A stretch of DNA of 64,000 bases from an uncultured bacterium. GTDB taxonomy: Bacteria; Bacillota; Clostridia; Lachnospirales; Lachnospiraceae. The notes under the pieces were generated by a model. The model saw nothing but the letters and a program-made list of their open reading frames with translations, was not told where the DNA came from and made no database searches. The translations under genes were made by a program, and so were the position numbers. The first letter of the stretch is position 1. Each line of letters starts with the position of its first letter. The DNA lies in the NCBI GenBank assembly GCA_905214875.1, contig CAJMNR010000003.1, positions 1-64,000 on the forward strand. Reading direction: 5' to 3'. Shown here one piece after another: positions 26,466 through 36,218 of the stretch.

Positions 26466-28232
26466 TTATGCGTTGGTGGAAATGACATGATTATAATAGT
26501 CATCCACCGCTTTTCTATATTCATCAAATTTAGCTAATTCGTCATTGGCTACGTCATACTTAATGGAAATGATTTTTTCAAAGATATCATTTTCACGGAG
26601 TACACGCATTGGCATGCCTTGGTTCACGAGATCTTTGCTCTTCTCATATAGATACATGATGATTTCCATCATCTTAATCTGTTTATCCATAGGGACATAC
26701 GTATCGGATGGATGGAAGGCATTCTGCTGTACAAATCCTAAGCGGATAACCCTTGCGATTTCTAGAATAAGCTTTTGATCGTCAGGGAGGACGTCCGAGC
26801 CTATTAACTTAACAATTTCATTTAATTGGTTTTCCTGTGTTAAGATGCTGATCATTTGATTTCTTAGTTGTATGAAATCGGCACCTACATTTTTGGTATA
26901 CCATGGTGCAAGATCAGATACATACTCAGAATACGATGTTAACCAGTTAATAGCTGGGAAATGTCTTGCATAAGCAAGTGCTTTATCCAATGCCCAGAAG
27001 CATCTTACGAAACGTTTTGTATTCTGTGTTACTGGTTCAGAAAAATCACCGCCTTGTGGAGATACTGCACCGATGATGGAAACACTGCCTTCGCTTCCAT
27101 TTAAGTTTTGCATAAAGCCGGCACGTTCATAGAACGCGGATAATCTGGAAGCTAAGTAGGCTGGAAAGCCTTCTTCTGCAGGCATTTCCTCTAGTCTTCC
27201 GGATAATTCACGTAAGGCTTCAGCCCAACGGGACGTGGAGTCGGCCATGATTGCAACATGATAGCCCATATCACGATAGTATTCGGCTAATGTGATGCCG
27301 GTATAAATGCTTGCTTCACGAGCGGCAACAGGCATGTTCGACGTATTGGCAATCAATGTTGTACGATCAAGAAGTGGGTTTCCTGATTTCGGATCGACTA
27401 ACTGCGAGAATTCTTCCAGAACGTTTGTCATCTCATTACCACGTTCACCACAACCAATATATACGATGATGTCGGCATCAGACCATTTTGCCAGCTGATG
27501 CTGTGTCATAGTCTTTCCGGTTCCGAATCCACCTGGAACGGCAGCAGTACCGCCTTTGGCAATCGGGAAGAGAGTATCGATAATACGTTGGCCAGTTAAT
27601 AATGGGCGATCAGCCGCAAATCGTTTGGCAGTTGGCCTTGGAATACGAATTGGCCATTTTTGTGTAAGTGATAGCTCTTTTTCTTCGCCTTTATTTGTTG
27701 TGATTGTGACAATTGTGTCTTTGATTGTATAGGGACCGTCTTTTGCTACTTTTACTACAGTGCCTTCTACGTTTGGTGGTACCATGGATTTATGCAGGAT
27801 GGCGGTCGTTTCTTGAACTTCGGCGATAATGGTTCCGCCGTAAATCTTATCTCCGGGTTTTACGGTAATATGGACATCCCATTTTTTTTCTTCATCAAGA
27901 CTTGTTACGTTAACACCTCTTGGAATGAATTCTCCGCTTCGTCTGGCAATTTCTTTTAGTGGACGTTCAATACCGTCAAAAATATTACTAATGATTCCAG
28001 GTGCTAGTTCGACAGACATCTGTTGGCCAGTACCATAGACTGTTTCATTTGGTTTTAATCCAGTTGTTTCTTCAAATACTTGAATTGTTGTCATATCACT
28101 GGTAAGTCTTATGACCTCACCAATGAGGCGATTGTCTCCAACATAAACCATTTCTGACATACGTAATCCGGTATTTCCCTTTATGGTTACAACTGGTCCA
28201 TTTATTCCATAAATTTGACCTGTTATTTGCAT
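26466..28232 (-). CDS. ntpA: V-type ATP synthase subunit A (catalytic)
   Basis: The product has 588 residues. Walker A is [17 protein letters not shown] (near residue 232), with the catalytic GER in [10 protein letters not shown] and Walker B-like [15 protein letters not shown]. The bulge (non-homologous) domain of V/A-type A subunits is complete. It hydrolyses or makes ATP in the A3B3 hexamer. The gene sits between subunits E and B with gaps of 17 and 14 bp. Confidence 0.98.
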   Translation of the reverse strand: MQITGQIYGINGPVVTIKGNTGLRMSEMVYVGDNRLIGEVIRLTSDMTTIQVFEETTGLKPNETVYGTGQQMSVELAPGIISNIFDGIERPLKEIARRSGEFIPRGVNVTSLDEEKKWDVHITVKPGDKIYGGTIIAEVQETTAILHKSMVPPNVEGTVVKVAKDGPYTIKDTIVTITTNKGEEKELSLTQKWPIRIPRPTAKRFAADRPLLTGQRIIDTLFPIAKGGTAAVPGGFGTGKTMTQHQLAKWSDADIIVYIGCGERGNEMTNVLEEFSQLVDPKSGNPLLDRTTLIANTSNMPVAAREASIYTGITLAEYYRDMGYHVAIMADSTSRWAEALRELSGRLEEMPAEEGFPAYLASRLSAFYERAGFMQNLNGSEGSVSIIGAVSPQGGDFSEPVTQNTKRFVRCFWALDKALAYARHFPAINWLTSYSEYVSDLAPWYTKNVGADFIQLRNQMISILTQENQLNEIVKLIGSDVLPDDQKLILEIARVIRLGFVQQNAFHPSDTYVPMDKQIKMMEIIMYLYEKSKDLVNQGMPMRVLRENDIFEKIISIKYDVANDELAKFDEYRKAVDDYYNHVISTNA

Positions 28233-28249
28233 AATGGAGCAAACCTCCT

Positions 28250-28819
28250 TTATTCTAATTGAAAGTTTTCTTTTGCTTCTGCCAGCTTTGTAACGAAGGA
28301 ATTATCTATCAATATATTCTTTTCATGGATGACAGCACGGGTACCGCCTTGAAAATCAATCGTACTAATGGTTAACTCGGCGCCGCTTGCTTTTTCTAAC
28401 TTTTCTTTTTTGGATGCGTCGGAGTCATTGATATAAATGGTAATTGGTTCATTTTTTGCAAAGTCCATAGCAGATTTTATTTCACGAACGAGCAAGTCCT
28501 CGTATTCCTTTGTCTTCATAAATGCATCAAGCTTTGTTTTGACATCGTCAAAGAGGGAATCTTTAAGTTCGCTTTTCTTTTCGCTGATTTGTCTTTTTAT
28601 ATTGATGGCTTCGGAGGAAAGTTGTTTGTTCTTTTCTCGGGCTACATTGTCGGTTTCATTTCTTAGGGTAAGCGCTTGATACTTTTCCATCTCAGCTTTT
28701 CGATCATCATACATCTTGGATAATTCTTGTTTATACTCTTCTATGACTGTCGCACTTTTGTTTGTTGCATCATCTATGACAGATTTATAAAAGTGATCAA
28801 GTTTTACATCTAATTTCAT
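28250..28819 (-). CDS. ntpE: V-type ATP synthase subunit E (peripheral stalk)
   Basis: The product has 189 residues. A long charged helix (about residues 1-105, rich in Lys and Glu) is followed by a small globular part with YEDLLVREIKSAM and FQGGTRAVIHEKNILIDNSF, which is the conserved E-subunit C-terminus. It forms the peripheral stator stalk with the small coiled-coil subunit. It overlaps no neighbour; spacing to F is 21 bp and to A 17 bp. Confidence 0.9.
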   Translation of the reverse strand: MKLDVKLDHFYKSVIDDATNKSATVIEEYKQELSKMYDDRKAEMEKYQALTLRNETDNVAREKNKQLSSEAINIKRQISEKKSELKDSLFDDVKTKLDAFMKTKEYEDLLVREIKSAMDFAKNEPITIYINDSDASKKEKLEKASGAELTISTIDFQGGTRAVIHEKNILIDNSFVTKLAEAKENFQLE

Positions 28820-28840
28820 GTCCTAATTCACGCCCTTTCT

Positions 28841-29149
28841 TTATAGTTTTAAACCAATGGCTTCACTGACGTAAGAGGTAATGAAGTCCGGCTTACGACC
28901 AGTTCCGTGACGGTCGGGAATTTCTACGATTAAAGGTAATCTTCGATTTAGTTTGATTTCATTAATGATTTCAGGAAATTCGCTGCTTAGTTTTTCTGTA
29001 ATTAATACGATTCCGATTTCCTTATTGGCCATTACCTTTTCCAGTTGTTGTTTCAGATGCTTTTTGGAATGAATAACGACACCGTTTACACCAGCCAGAC
29101 GCATTCCCGTGTACGTATCAACATTATCGCTGATTAAATACATTTGCAT
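28841..29149 (-). CDS. ntpG: V-type ATP synthase subunit F
   Basis: The product has 102 residues, the normal size for subunit F (called NtpG in Enterococcus). It begins MQMYLISDNVDTYTGMRLAGVNGVV and contains IGIVLITEKLSSEFPEIINE, both typical of the Rossmann-like F subunit that binds subunit D in the rotor. It lies 17 bp after subunit K in the operon. Confidence 0.93.
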   Translation of the reverse strand: MQMYLISDNVDTYTGMRLAGVNGVVIHSKKHLKQQLEKVMANKEIGIVLITEKLSSEFPEIINEIKLNRRLPLIVEIPDRHGTGRKPDFITSYVSEAIGLKL

Positions 29150-29166
29150 CAGATCACCTACTTTGT

Positions 29167-29595
29167 TTATTGGAATAACATTACGAGTGAGATTAATAAT
29201 CCGTATAATGCAATACCTTCTGCAAGAGCTACGAAGATAAGTGCTTTACCCATAATGCTTTGATCTTCACTTAATGCTCCAAGAGCTGCGCTTGCTGCAC
29301 TTGCTACAGCGATACCACCACCGATACAGGAAAGACCAGTTGATAAGGCAGCACCAAGGTATTTCCAGCCTTCTGCAGAAGAAGCAACTGCTGCAGCATC
29401 AGAAGCGGCAAATGCTTTTCCACTAAACATTAGGACATCAGCAATAATAAGGGTTCCAAAGAATAAAACAGCGTTAGAGATGATAGCAATTTTAAAGTTG
29501 CCTTTTTTCTTTTCGCTGATGGCAAAGTAGCCAAAAGGGATTACGATACTTAATATTAATGCTGCAACTAAAACGAATTTAACGGATGTTAACAT
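29167..29595 (-). CDS. ntpK: V-type ATP synthase subunit K (membrane rotor ring)
   Basis: The product has 142 residues with four predicted membrane helices (about 5-27, 36-58, 76-104, 114-140). The last two make a standard c-ring hairpin: a Gly/Ala-rich helix (GGGIAVASAASAALGALSEDQ) and the ion-binding Glu in VALAEGIALYGLLISL. The first two helices lack the Gly-rich pattern and have no membrane carboxylate, so there is one ion site per four helices. Whether the ion is H+ or Na+ cannot be told with certainty. A GGAGG site precedes the ATG. Confidence 0.95.
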   Translation of the reverse strand: MLTSVKFVLVAALILSIVIPFGYFAISEKKKGNFKIAIISNAVLFFGTLIIADVLMFSGKAFAASDAAAVASSAEGWKYLGAALSTGLSCIGGGIAVASAASAALGALSEDQSIMGKALIFVALAEGIALYGLLISLVMLFQ

Positions 29596-29631
29596 AATTA
29601 ATTCCTCCTTAAACTAACTTCATAATTTATA

Positions 29632-31545
29632 CTATTTGTTCTCTTGAAAAGATTTAAACTCTTTACCTGTACCTCGGTAGAAACGGCCAAAGATTTCATA
29701 GTACTCAAGACGTAATACCTGAATTCCTACAACTAAGCCTTCCATACCAGCAACGATGATATTACCAATGACGATGACAATCCAGTTTGTACTACCAGAT
29801 TCAGCGCCTGCCAGTAATAAAACGACGCTCATCATACCTGCATGAGATAGGGCAAATGCGCCAACACGCAAGTAGGAAACGGTATTAGTGGCATAAGATA
29901 GTAGGATATCGAACAACTCTACAAAGGCTTCTATGACAAACATGCCTTTTCCTTCTGGAAACTCTTGTTTTTTGTGTTCGATCAATTTGGTAAGTGGTTC
30001 TTTAAAGAACATGGTCAGTAATGGTATTCCCAGTAGAACCGCAATGATTATGGTTCCAGGAAGCGTATGGCCCAATGCAAATGCTGCAATACATGCGATG
30101 CCACCACCATAGAAGATGAGTCCTGCAATACCATTTTGATCAAAGAGTAATCGGTCAAAATCTCGCTGTTTGACTGAATTGATAATGTTCAAGATGATTG
30201 CTACGAGGATCATCACAATACCAAGGCAGACAGAAATAAGTAAGATTGACATTACATTATCCATTGGCTTCATCCAAAATCCTTGTATTACATCTTCAAA
30301 TCCAAAAAATGATCCATACGCAAATCCAAAGATGACGGAGAAGATGCCTGCAACGGATATAATACCTGCGATATCCATATGTTTTACTCGGTATAGGATG
30401 AAACCGCCGATTACGAGACATAATCCTTGGCCAATATCACCAAACATTGCACCGAACAGGAAGGAGTATGTTAAGGCTACTAACCAAGTTGGGTCAAATT
30501 CGTTATAAGCCGGGAGCCCATACATTTTGACAAATAGCTCGAATGGACGAAGCAATGAAAAGTTCTTTAATTTTGTTGGCGGTTTCGTTGTTCCTTCCAC
30601 TCCTGATGCATCAGTTATGACGAATACGAGGGCATCGTTTGAAATCTCTTTGATGAAGCTTTTGCAGTCATCCTTTGACATCCATCCACACAAGATATAA
30701 AACGTCGCATTATCCGATTGTTCGTTGGTAAGAGCGGCCATCTTTCGAATATCAAAGTTCCTGGAATGCTCGCTTAAGACATTATAGGCATCTAATAAAT
30801 CACCGGAGTTTTTATTGATAAATGCTCTGATTTTTTCATAGATTTCCTTGATTTCAGCAAGGACACGATCTAAGGAGGCATTCATTGCCTGATAAGATTC
30901 TTCCGGAGTGCCTTCATATTCATCACTTAAGAAAATACGTTCAAAGTGAAGAGAGGAATAGATGGCATCAACTTCATCTTTTGAAGATTCAGGAACGAAA
31001 TATACGCCCCAGATGTAATCTTTATCATTAAAGCATTCATAAAATACGGTATTTAAATTGTCATAAATATACTTTGAGAATTTATCAAAGTATTGATGCG
31101 AGATTCGTCCAAATCGGAACTTGATAAATCGAAAATGAAGGATTTTTCGTAAATCATAATTTAACAGACGAAATGGTTCAATTTTTTGAAGAAGTTCTCT
31201 CATATGATTGCGTTCATCTTTGAGAGAATGTTTTTCAATATTGAATTTATCTAATTCAGTTGTCATTTTGGTAATAATAGCAATTGCTTCCTCTACAGTG
31301 AGGGGATTGCCATTAGGTGTTGCGTCTTCGCTTACCCGTTTTATAAGGTCGCTTGCCTTTCCTAAAACCTCTTTATAAGGATTGGGTTCAACGAAAGGAC
31401 TTAAGTCGGTAACGCCTGACAATTCGGTTAGGGCATTTTCAAGATGAATCTCGTATTTACTAAGATATTTGTTTACCACACGGTCAATATCATGCTTTGG
31501 ACCAGTTATGTTGATAAACTGCATTTTCTCTATCACATTTAGCAC
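29632..31545 (-). CDS. ntpI: V-type ATP synthase subunit I (membrane stator, a-subunit-like)
   Basis: The product has 637 residues. The N-terminal ~330 residues are soluble and bind the peripheral stalks. The C-terminal half has about seven to eight membrane helices, starting with PTWLVALTYSFLFGAMFGDIGQGL near residue 350, and includes SYLRVGAFALSHAGM with the essential Arg of the ion half-channels. It lies between C and K in the operon. Confidence 0.95.
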   Translation of the reverse strand: MLNVIEKMQFINITGPKHDIDRVVNKYLSKYEIHLENALTELSGVTDLSPFVEPNPYKEVLGKASDLIKRVSEDATPNGNPLTVEEAIAIITKMTTELDKFNIEKHSLKDERNHMRELLQKIEPFRLLNYDLRKILHFRFIKFRFGRISHQYFDKFSKYIYDNLNTVFYECFNDKDYIWGVYFVPESSKDEVDAIYSSLHFERIFLSDEYEGTPEESYQAMNASLDRVLAEIKEIYEKIRAFINKNSGDLLDAYNVLSEHSRNFDIRKMAALTNEQSDNATFYILCGWMSKDDCKSFIKEISNDALVFVITDASGVEGTTKPPTKLKNFSLLRPFELFVKMYGLPAYNEFDPTWLVALTYSFLFGAMFGDIGQGLCLVIGGFILYRVKHMDIAGIISVAGIFSVIFGFAYGSFFGFEDVIQGFWMKPMDNVMSILLISVCLGIVMILVAIILNIINSVKQRDFDRLLFDQNGIAGLIFYGGGIACIAAFALGHTLPGTIIIAVLLGIPLLTMFFKEPLTKLIEHKKQEFPEGKGMFVIEAFVELFDILLSYATNTVSYLRVGAFALSHAGMMSVVLLLAGAESGSTNWIVIVIGNIIVAGMEGLVVGIQVLRLEYYEIFGRFYRGTGKEFKSFQENK

Positions 31546-31560
31546 CTCCCGTTTGCTACA

Positions 31561-32616
31561 TCAACTAATCCTTTTACTATCGATGTGTAAATACTGCATT
31601 GTCTGACTCGGCTCAAGATGATACCTGATGCATTCCAAAGCAGTAGTTAAATAATCTAATTCTATTTCCTTCTCATACAAAAAGCGTAAGACTGGAGCCA
31701 TTGATGTCGAAAATTTAGTACTTAATGTTCTATATAACTTTTGAAAATTCTTGTAATATAGTGATTCAATGTTGTAATCTGCAATTCCTTGATTCAATTT
31801 GGCGTAGTAGGTTGTTTGCACAAGTTTAAAAAATTCCTCAACTGAAACTGCTTCGACTAACTTCTTAATCTCATCTTTTTTTAGTTTGTAGTTGATTGGA
31901 ATAATAGTACCTAAGATCTTATTAGAATCAATATCAAAAAACTTTTTGGAACGATAGATCCATAAAAGATTTAGCAAGTCTGCTTGTCTACCATAGATCT
32001 CTGTGGCGATTTTGCGATTTGGACCAGTTAAGAGCCGGTCTTTTAATTTCCAAGCCCGAGTAAAATAATAAACGTCCAGCTGAGCTTCATAATCATATAA
32101 GGTATTATGGCTAGTTGCTTGAAGACGTTTAAATAAGTCATAGTACTGTGTGCCCTGTAAATTATTAATGAACTCTTCGAGCGATTTGGAAGTGGCTAAT
32201 TCTTTTACCTTTAAGTCAGAGTGGCTTTTAAAGAACTCTTCAAAAGCTAATAGGTCGTACTCACTATCTTTATTAAAAACCATCTGAAGTAGGGCTTTTA
32301 GAATTGTGACTTCAAAGCGAAATAACCGAAGATTTAATACTTTTCTTTGCTCTTGATTGGCAAACTTATAGAGTTTGATGAATTCTATAAGGATGGCATT
32401 GGAAAGCAACAGTTCAATCTGGGCTCTATGAAGTTCAGTTTCATCACAATTATTAAACACCACAGCATAACTTTTATTTTGTTTTAAGAAGTTTACAAAA
32501 TCAGAAGTGCTGTCTAGATTTGCTATTTTCTCATAGTCTGATTCGGTTAATAGATTGCTTTCTAAAGCACGTACTTTAGCTATGATACCACTATAACTTA
32601 ACAAGCTGATTGACAT
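31561..32616 (-). CDS. ntpC: V-type ATP synthase subunit C (central axis cap, d-like)
   Basis: The product has 351 residues, mostly helical and soluble. MSISLLSYSGIIAKVRALESNLLTESDYEKI and the later WKLKDRLLTGPNRKIATEIYGRQADLLNLLWIYRSKKF resemble the C/d subunit, which joins the rotor shaft to the K ring. Position in the operon supports the call. Gene order C before I differs from Enterococcus ntp (I-K-E-C-G). Confidence 0.9.
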   Translation of the reverse strand: MSISLLSYSGIIAKVRALESNLLTESDYEKIANLDSTSDFVNFLKQNKSYAVVFNNCDETELHRAQIELLLSNAILIEFIKLYKFANQEQRKVLNLRLFRFEVTILKALLQMVFNKDSEYDLLAFEEFFKSHSDLKVKELATSKSLEEFINNLQGTQYYDLFKRLQATSHNTLYDYEAQLDVYYFTRAWKLKDRLLTGPNRKIATEIYGRQADLLNLLWIYRSKKFFDIDSNKILGTIIPINYKLKKDEIKKLVEAVSVEEFFKLVQTTYYAKLNQGIADYNIESLYYKNFQKLYRTLSTKFSTSMAPVLRFLYEKEIELDYLTTALECIRYHLEPSQTMQYLHIDSKRIS

Positions 32617-32661
32617 GATTACCTCCTTTCTGAATTATAAAAATTCAAATACATTAGAAGC

Positions 32662-32973
32662 TTATGCTTCAAGGATTGATTGGAATATGCTGTCTACTAA
32701 CTGGTCGTGATTCTTCTCATAAGATTGCTGTAAATCATCAATTTGATGTTGGCAATCAGCGAGCAGCTTCTTACGTTCGCTAGCGATATCCAATTCCATG
32801 TCCTTCTGCACGGCATCAATTTTGGCAGTAGTGTCTGCCTTGATGTCAGTTTCAAGTTTAGCAAGGTCTTTGTTTAGCTGCTCATAAAGTTGTTGCTTTT
32901 GGTCTTGAGTTCGATCTAAAATTTTGCTTGCTTTATCTTCAATTTCAGACAATACGTTTATGACCTTTTCCAT
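32662..32973 (-). CDS. V-type ATP synthase subunit G/H-like coiled-coil protein
   Basis: The product has 103 residues, nearly all predicted as one charged coiled coil (LSEIEDKASKILDRTQDQKQQLYEQL and onwards). It fits the small peripheral-stalk partner of subunit E (AhaH/NtpF/G type). It is the first gene of the ATPase operon, with a TAGGAGGT site before the ATG. Confidence 0.8.
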   Translation of the reverse strand: MEKVINVLSEIEDKASKILDRTQDQKQQLYEQLNKDLAKLETDIKADTTAKIDAVQKDMELDIASERKKLLADCQHQIDDLQQSYEKNHDQLVDSIFQSILEA

Positions 32974-33265
32974 ATGCGACCTCCTATTAAATAGCGTTGA
33001 GCATTCTAGCTTCTAACGGTTACAGATTATAGTATTGTTAGAATGCTGAAATAAAATGCACACATAAATAATACATCTTTAAATTAAAAAAACCACAATA
33101 AAAATGGAAAAATTAGGTTGCCTTCTACGACAAATTTATAGAATTAGCTTTGCTGATTATGTATATAAATTCAAAAATTAACAACAAGTGCTAAATATTT
33201 CCAACCTAGTATTCATTATAATAATCTTTATTTCAAATTACTAGTAGTTTATGAAAATTTAAAGT
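32974..33265. other. Intergenic region between the V-ATPase operon and trmB
   Basis: Apart from the ATPase promoter/operator region (33000-33047) and the trmB promoter (from 33266), this AT-rich stretch holds no ORF, hairpin or RNA gene that can be supported. Confidence 0.5.
33000..33047 (-). promoter_or_regulatory. V-ATPase promoter region flanked by an inverted repeat
   Basis: A minus-strand TATAAT lies at 33026-33031, about 55 bp before the first ATPase gene. It sits between AGCATTCTA (33000-33008) and its exact complement TAGAATGCT (33039-33047), with an inner pair of TTCTAAC/GTTAGAA arms. The -35 box is poor. An operator is inferred. Confidence 0.5.
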
Positions 33266-33294
33266 TTGACGTAGGGAAGTAGTATTCGTATAAT
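33266..33294 (+). promoter_or_regulatory. trmB promoter
   Basis: TTGACG (33266-33271) and TATAAT (33289-33294) are separated by 17 bp, 68 bp before trmB. Confidence 0.85.
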
Positions 33295-33362
33295 TTAGTG
33301 TAGATAATTTTACAATAATAATAGGTAATAATCATAGGAACAGACTTAAAGGAGAACACGTA

Positions 33363-34004
33363 ATGAGACTCAGAAATGTTAAGGGTGCTAGAGAGAAAAT
33401 TGAAGCTAGTACCTTTGTTATAAAAGAGCCAAAAGAGCATAGAGGAAAATGGAATGAGGTATTTGGAAACGATAACCCAATCCATATTGAAATTGGAATG
33501 GGAAAAGGTCAGTTTATTACTACTTTAGCTAGCCAAAATCCAGATATTAATTATATCGGAATTGAGAAATTCTCAAGTGTATTAATCCGTGCCATTGAGA
33601 AACAAGATGAACTTGAATTAAAGAATCTTTATTTCTTAAGATTTGATGCAGAAGAATTAGAAGAGATTTTCGCAGAAGATGAAATCGCAAGAATTTATCT
33701 TAACTTTTCCGATCCATGGCCAAAAGATCGTCATGCAAAACGTCGTCTGACTTCAAGACAGTTCTTTGCAAGATACGATAAGGTATTAAAAGAAGAGGGA
33801 AGAGTAATCTTTAAGACTGATAACCGTGCGTTATTCGACTTCTCATTGGAAGAAGTTGTAGAAGCTGGTTGGATTTTAGAAAACCATACATTTGATCTTC
33901 ATAACAGTGAATATGTTGAGGGTAATGTTATGACTGAGTATGAAGAAAAATTCTCTTCAGAAGGTACACCAATCAATCGATTAGTAGCATATCGTAAGAA
34001 GTAA
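33363..34004 (+). CDS. trmB: tRNA (guanine46-N7)-methyltransferase TrmB
   Basis: The product has 213 residues. The SAM-binding motif is IEIGMGKGQFI (about residues 42-52) and the substrate region is NFSDPWPKDRHAKRRLTS (near residue 117), both diagnostic of TrmB, which makes m7G46 in the variable loop of tRNAs. The ending TEYEEKFSSEGTPINRLVA is also conserved. An AAGGAGAACAC site precedes the ATG. A small gene and trxA follow on the same strand. Confidence 0.97.
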   Translation: MRLRNVKGAREKIEASTFVIKEPKEHRGKWNEVFGNDNPIHIEIGMGKGQFITTLASQNPDINYIGIEKFSSVLIRAIEKQDELELKNLYFLRFDAEELEEIFAEDEIARIYLNFSDPWPKDRHAKRRLTSRQFFARYDKVLKEEGRVIFKTDNRALFDFSLEEVVEAGWILENHTFDLHNSEYVEGNVMTEYEEKFSSEGTPINRLVAYRKK

Positions 34005-34097
34005 TTTCGAATAGTAGTAAAACGACATGACGTAGTAATCACTTGGCAGGCCTTTTATTAATATACTATATAGTAGGTTTAGTAAGGAGTTTGTCAC

Positions 34098-34238
34098 ATG
34101 GCGAGCATTAAAAATAAACTTTCAAGAAAGTTTAATGCCAATGTTGATTTAAATAAAAAAGCATTGAACTTGAAGCGTTCTTGGGATGAAGTTGCCACAT
34201 TACTACGTGTCGATGAGAAAAAAAATAATAGTAGATAA
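34098..34238 (+). CDS. Small conserved-looking protein between trmB and trxA (46 aa)
   Basis: A 46-codon ORF with ATG at 34098, eight bases after AAGGAG (34084-34089), ends at TAA 34236-34238. It starts MASIKNKLSRKFNANVDLNK and contains the C-terminal SWDEVATLLRVDEKKNN. It is basic and probably helical, with no membrane segment. It lies 18 bp before trxA, whose ribosome binding site follows directly. No family was recognised; the good translation signal and spacing are the evidence. Confidence 0.65.
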   Translation: MASIKNKLSRKFNANVDLNKKALNLKRSWDEVATLLRVDEKKNNSR

Positions 34239-34256
34239 AGGATAGGAGGTAGTAAA

Positions 34257-34574
34257 ATGGCATTTGTATTTACCGGTGAAAATTTTGAAGATGAGGCAGT
34301 GAAAGCAGAGAAGTTAACAGTAGTTGATTTTTATGCGGATTGGTGTGGACCATGTAAGATGATGGCGCCAATCTTAGAAAACCTTGCAGAAGAAATGCAG
34401 GCCCAAGCAAAGATAGGAAAAATCAATGTAGATCATGCACCAGAAATCGCAAGAACATATGGTGTTATGAACATCCCAACAATTCTTTTCTTAAAAGGCG
34501 GTTCTGTCGTAGAAAAGATTGTAGGAGTAGTACCAAAGGAAACAATCGTAGAAAAAATCATTGCAAACCAATAA
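34257..34574 (+). CDS. trxA: Thioredoxin
   Basis: The product has 105 residues with the redox motif WCGPCK at residues 29-34 inside VVDFYADWCGPCKMMAPILE, and the cis-proline loop NIPTILFLKGG. It is a cytoplasmic dithiol reductant, recycled by thioredoxin reductase, which is not in this window. A GGAGG site precedes the ATG. It is followed by a strong bidirectional terminator. Confidence 0.97.
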   Translation: MAFVFTGENFEDEAVKAEKLTVVDFYADWCGPCKMMAPILENLAEEMQAQAKIGKINVDHAPEIARTYGVMNIPTILFLKGGSVVEKIVGVVPKETIVEKIIANQ

Positions 34575-34624
34575 TTTAGTCTACGATTGTTTTGAATAAT
34601 AATTAATTTGATATTATGATATAT

Positions 34625-34669
34625 AAATAGCACCGGTTCATGCCATTGGCATTAAAACCGGTGCTATTT
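34625..34669. terminator. Bidirectional terminator between trxA and the AI-2E-family gene
   Basis: AAATAGCACCGGTT (34625-34638) and AACCGGTGCTATTT (34656-34669) are perfect complements with an inner ATGCC/GGCAT hairpin. Confidence 0.88.
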
Positions 34670-34708
34670 ATGTTCTATAGGTTATGAAATTGTTATTGTG
34701 TAACCGTA

Positions 34709-36046
34709 TTAGATTTCTTCTTTAATTGTAACGCCTTTTTTCTGAAGGCGATTGTTAATTGTCTTATTTAATAGGTATGCGATTACAGCAACAACAGGTA
34801 CGCCGATAAACATACCGAATACGCCGAAGTAAGCTCCACCTACTGTGATACCGAAGATAACCCAGAGAGGAGTAAGTCCTGTGGAACCACCAAGAATCTT
34901 TGGTCCAAGGTATAATCCATCAAATTGTTGTAAGCCAAAGATCATAAGTGCAAAGATGATAGCTTGTACTGGGTTGAGGAATAAATAAATGATTACTCCA
35001 GGAATGGCACCGATGAATGGTCCAAAGTATGGAATCATATTGGTAATACCAACGATGACACTTAAAAGGATGGCATAATCAAGCTTTAAGATGCACATAA
35101 GGATAAAGCAGATAATACCGATTATTAAGGAGTCAATGGATTTACCGATAATGAATTTACTAAAGATTGAGTTACATTCTCGTACTGTTTGTAAGAAGCT
35201 TAATGCCTTCTCTCTTGATAAGATACTAAAAATCGTACGTTTTGCATTGTAGTTTAACGAGTTCTTATCGGCTAACATATAGCAGCTGATTACGATTGCA
35301 AGGACGATGTTAATTAATGTCTTTACAATGGAAACAGAGATAGAAAGAAGATTTGTAATTAAGTTCGTACTATAAGTAAATACACGAGGTAAGTATTCAT
35401 TGATCTTGTCGCCAATCTTTTCGAATTCAATTCCAGGGAATTTAGTTTGAAGGTTATCAAGAACATTTGTAACATTGGATTCAATATCTTTTATATTGAC
35501 AGAGCTGTATTTTTGCTCAATATCTTTTGCCGTATTTGCTAATTCAGGAGTAATATAAAGAATTGTAATGATTATAAATGCAAGCACTACAAGATAGCAA
35601 ATTGCGATACTAGTCAATTTACGGCCCTTAACAAATTTATCTTTAAATATGTTGCGTTTTAATAAATCATCAATCCATTTTACAAATGGATTTAAAATAT
35701 AGGCAATAAAGAATGCTATAATAAATGGTTTTAAAGTACCAAGTATTGTCCAAAATTTATCTAGAACGTCGTTCCAGTGCGTAATGCCCATAAAAATTAA
35801 GGTACCTAAAGCAACGAAGAGTAATCCATAGACAACTACTGTGAAATAATTGTTATTTGCAGTAAACTTCCAGGCGTTGGAATCATTAGCGGTAGATTCA
35901 TCAATTTCAATGGAATGATCGATAGGTCCTTCGTTTATAAAGGGATTCGGTTTAACGGTGTCTTTGGTTTTGTTGTCCTGACCATTATTAGGCTGTTGAA
36001 TTCGTCTATTAAGGTCAGTCATTTTACCTCTTATTGATTTCGCCAT
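34709..36046 (-). CDS. AI-2E family transporter (PerM-like permease)
   Basis: The product has 445 residues. A polar N-terminus of ~65 residues is followed by about eight membrane helices in the AI-2E/PF01594 pattern: a helix pair near 70-125, a soluble stretch (150-210), then a C-terminal bundle with IVGITNMIPYFGPFIGAIPGVIIYLFLNP and LGGSTGLTPLWVIFGITVGGAYFGVFGMFIGVPV. Members are proposed autoinducer-2 exporters or Na+/H+ antiporters; which applies here cannot be told. It is a single-gene unit transcribed against its neighbours. Confidence 0.9.
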   Translation of the reverse strand: MAKSIRGKMTDLNRRIQQPNNGQDNKTKDTVKPNPFINEGPIDHSIEIDESTANDSNAWKFTANNNYFTVVVYGLLFVALGTLIFMGITHWNDVLDKFWTILGTLKPFIIAFFIAYILNPFVKWIDDLLKRNIFKDKFVKGRKLTSIAICYLVVLAFIIITILYITPELANTAKDIEQKYSSVNIKDIESNVTNVLDNLQTKFPGIEFEKIGDKINEYLPRVFTYSTNLITNLLSISVSIVKTLINIVLAIVISCYMLADKNSLNYNAKRTIFSILSREKALSFLQTVRECNSIFSKFIIGKSIDSLIIGIICFILMCILKLDYAILLSVIVGITNMIPYFGPFIGAIPGVIIYLFLNPVQAIIFALMIFGLQQFDGLYLGPKILGGSTGLTPLWVIFGITVGGAYFGVFGMFIGVPVVAVIAYLLNKTINNRLQKKGVTIKEEI

Positions 36047-36218
36047 TGTATTCTCCTACTCATTATTTATATATGTGATTATATCGATTATGTTAGGGTT
36101 ATTCAATGCCATATACCTAATATTTGTGTAAAAAATAAAAAAAATTCTAATTACTATAGCAGGTATTGTGCCTAAAGTACGAAAATGTAGAAATAATCAA
36201 AAAATTAAAAGAAAGGAC

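Noticed and set aside
34709..36046. Reading the AI-2E-family permease as proof of autoinducer-2 signalling
   Set aside because: The family name covers transporters with other proposed roles, and no luxS or lsr gene is in the window.
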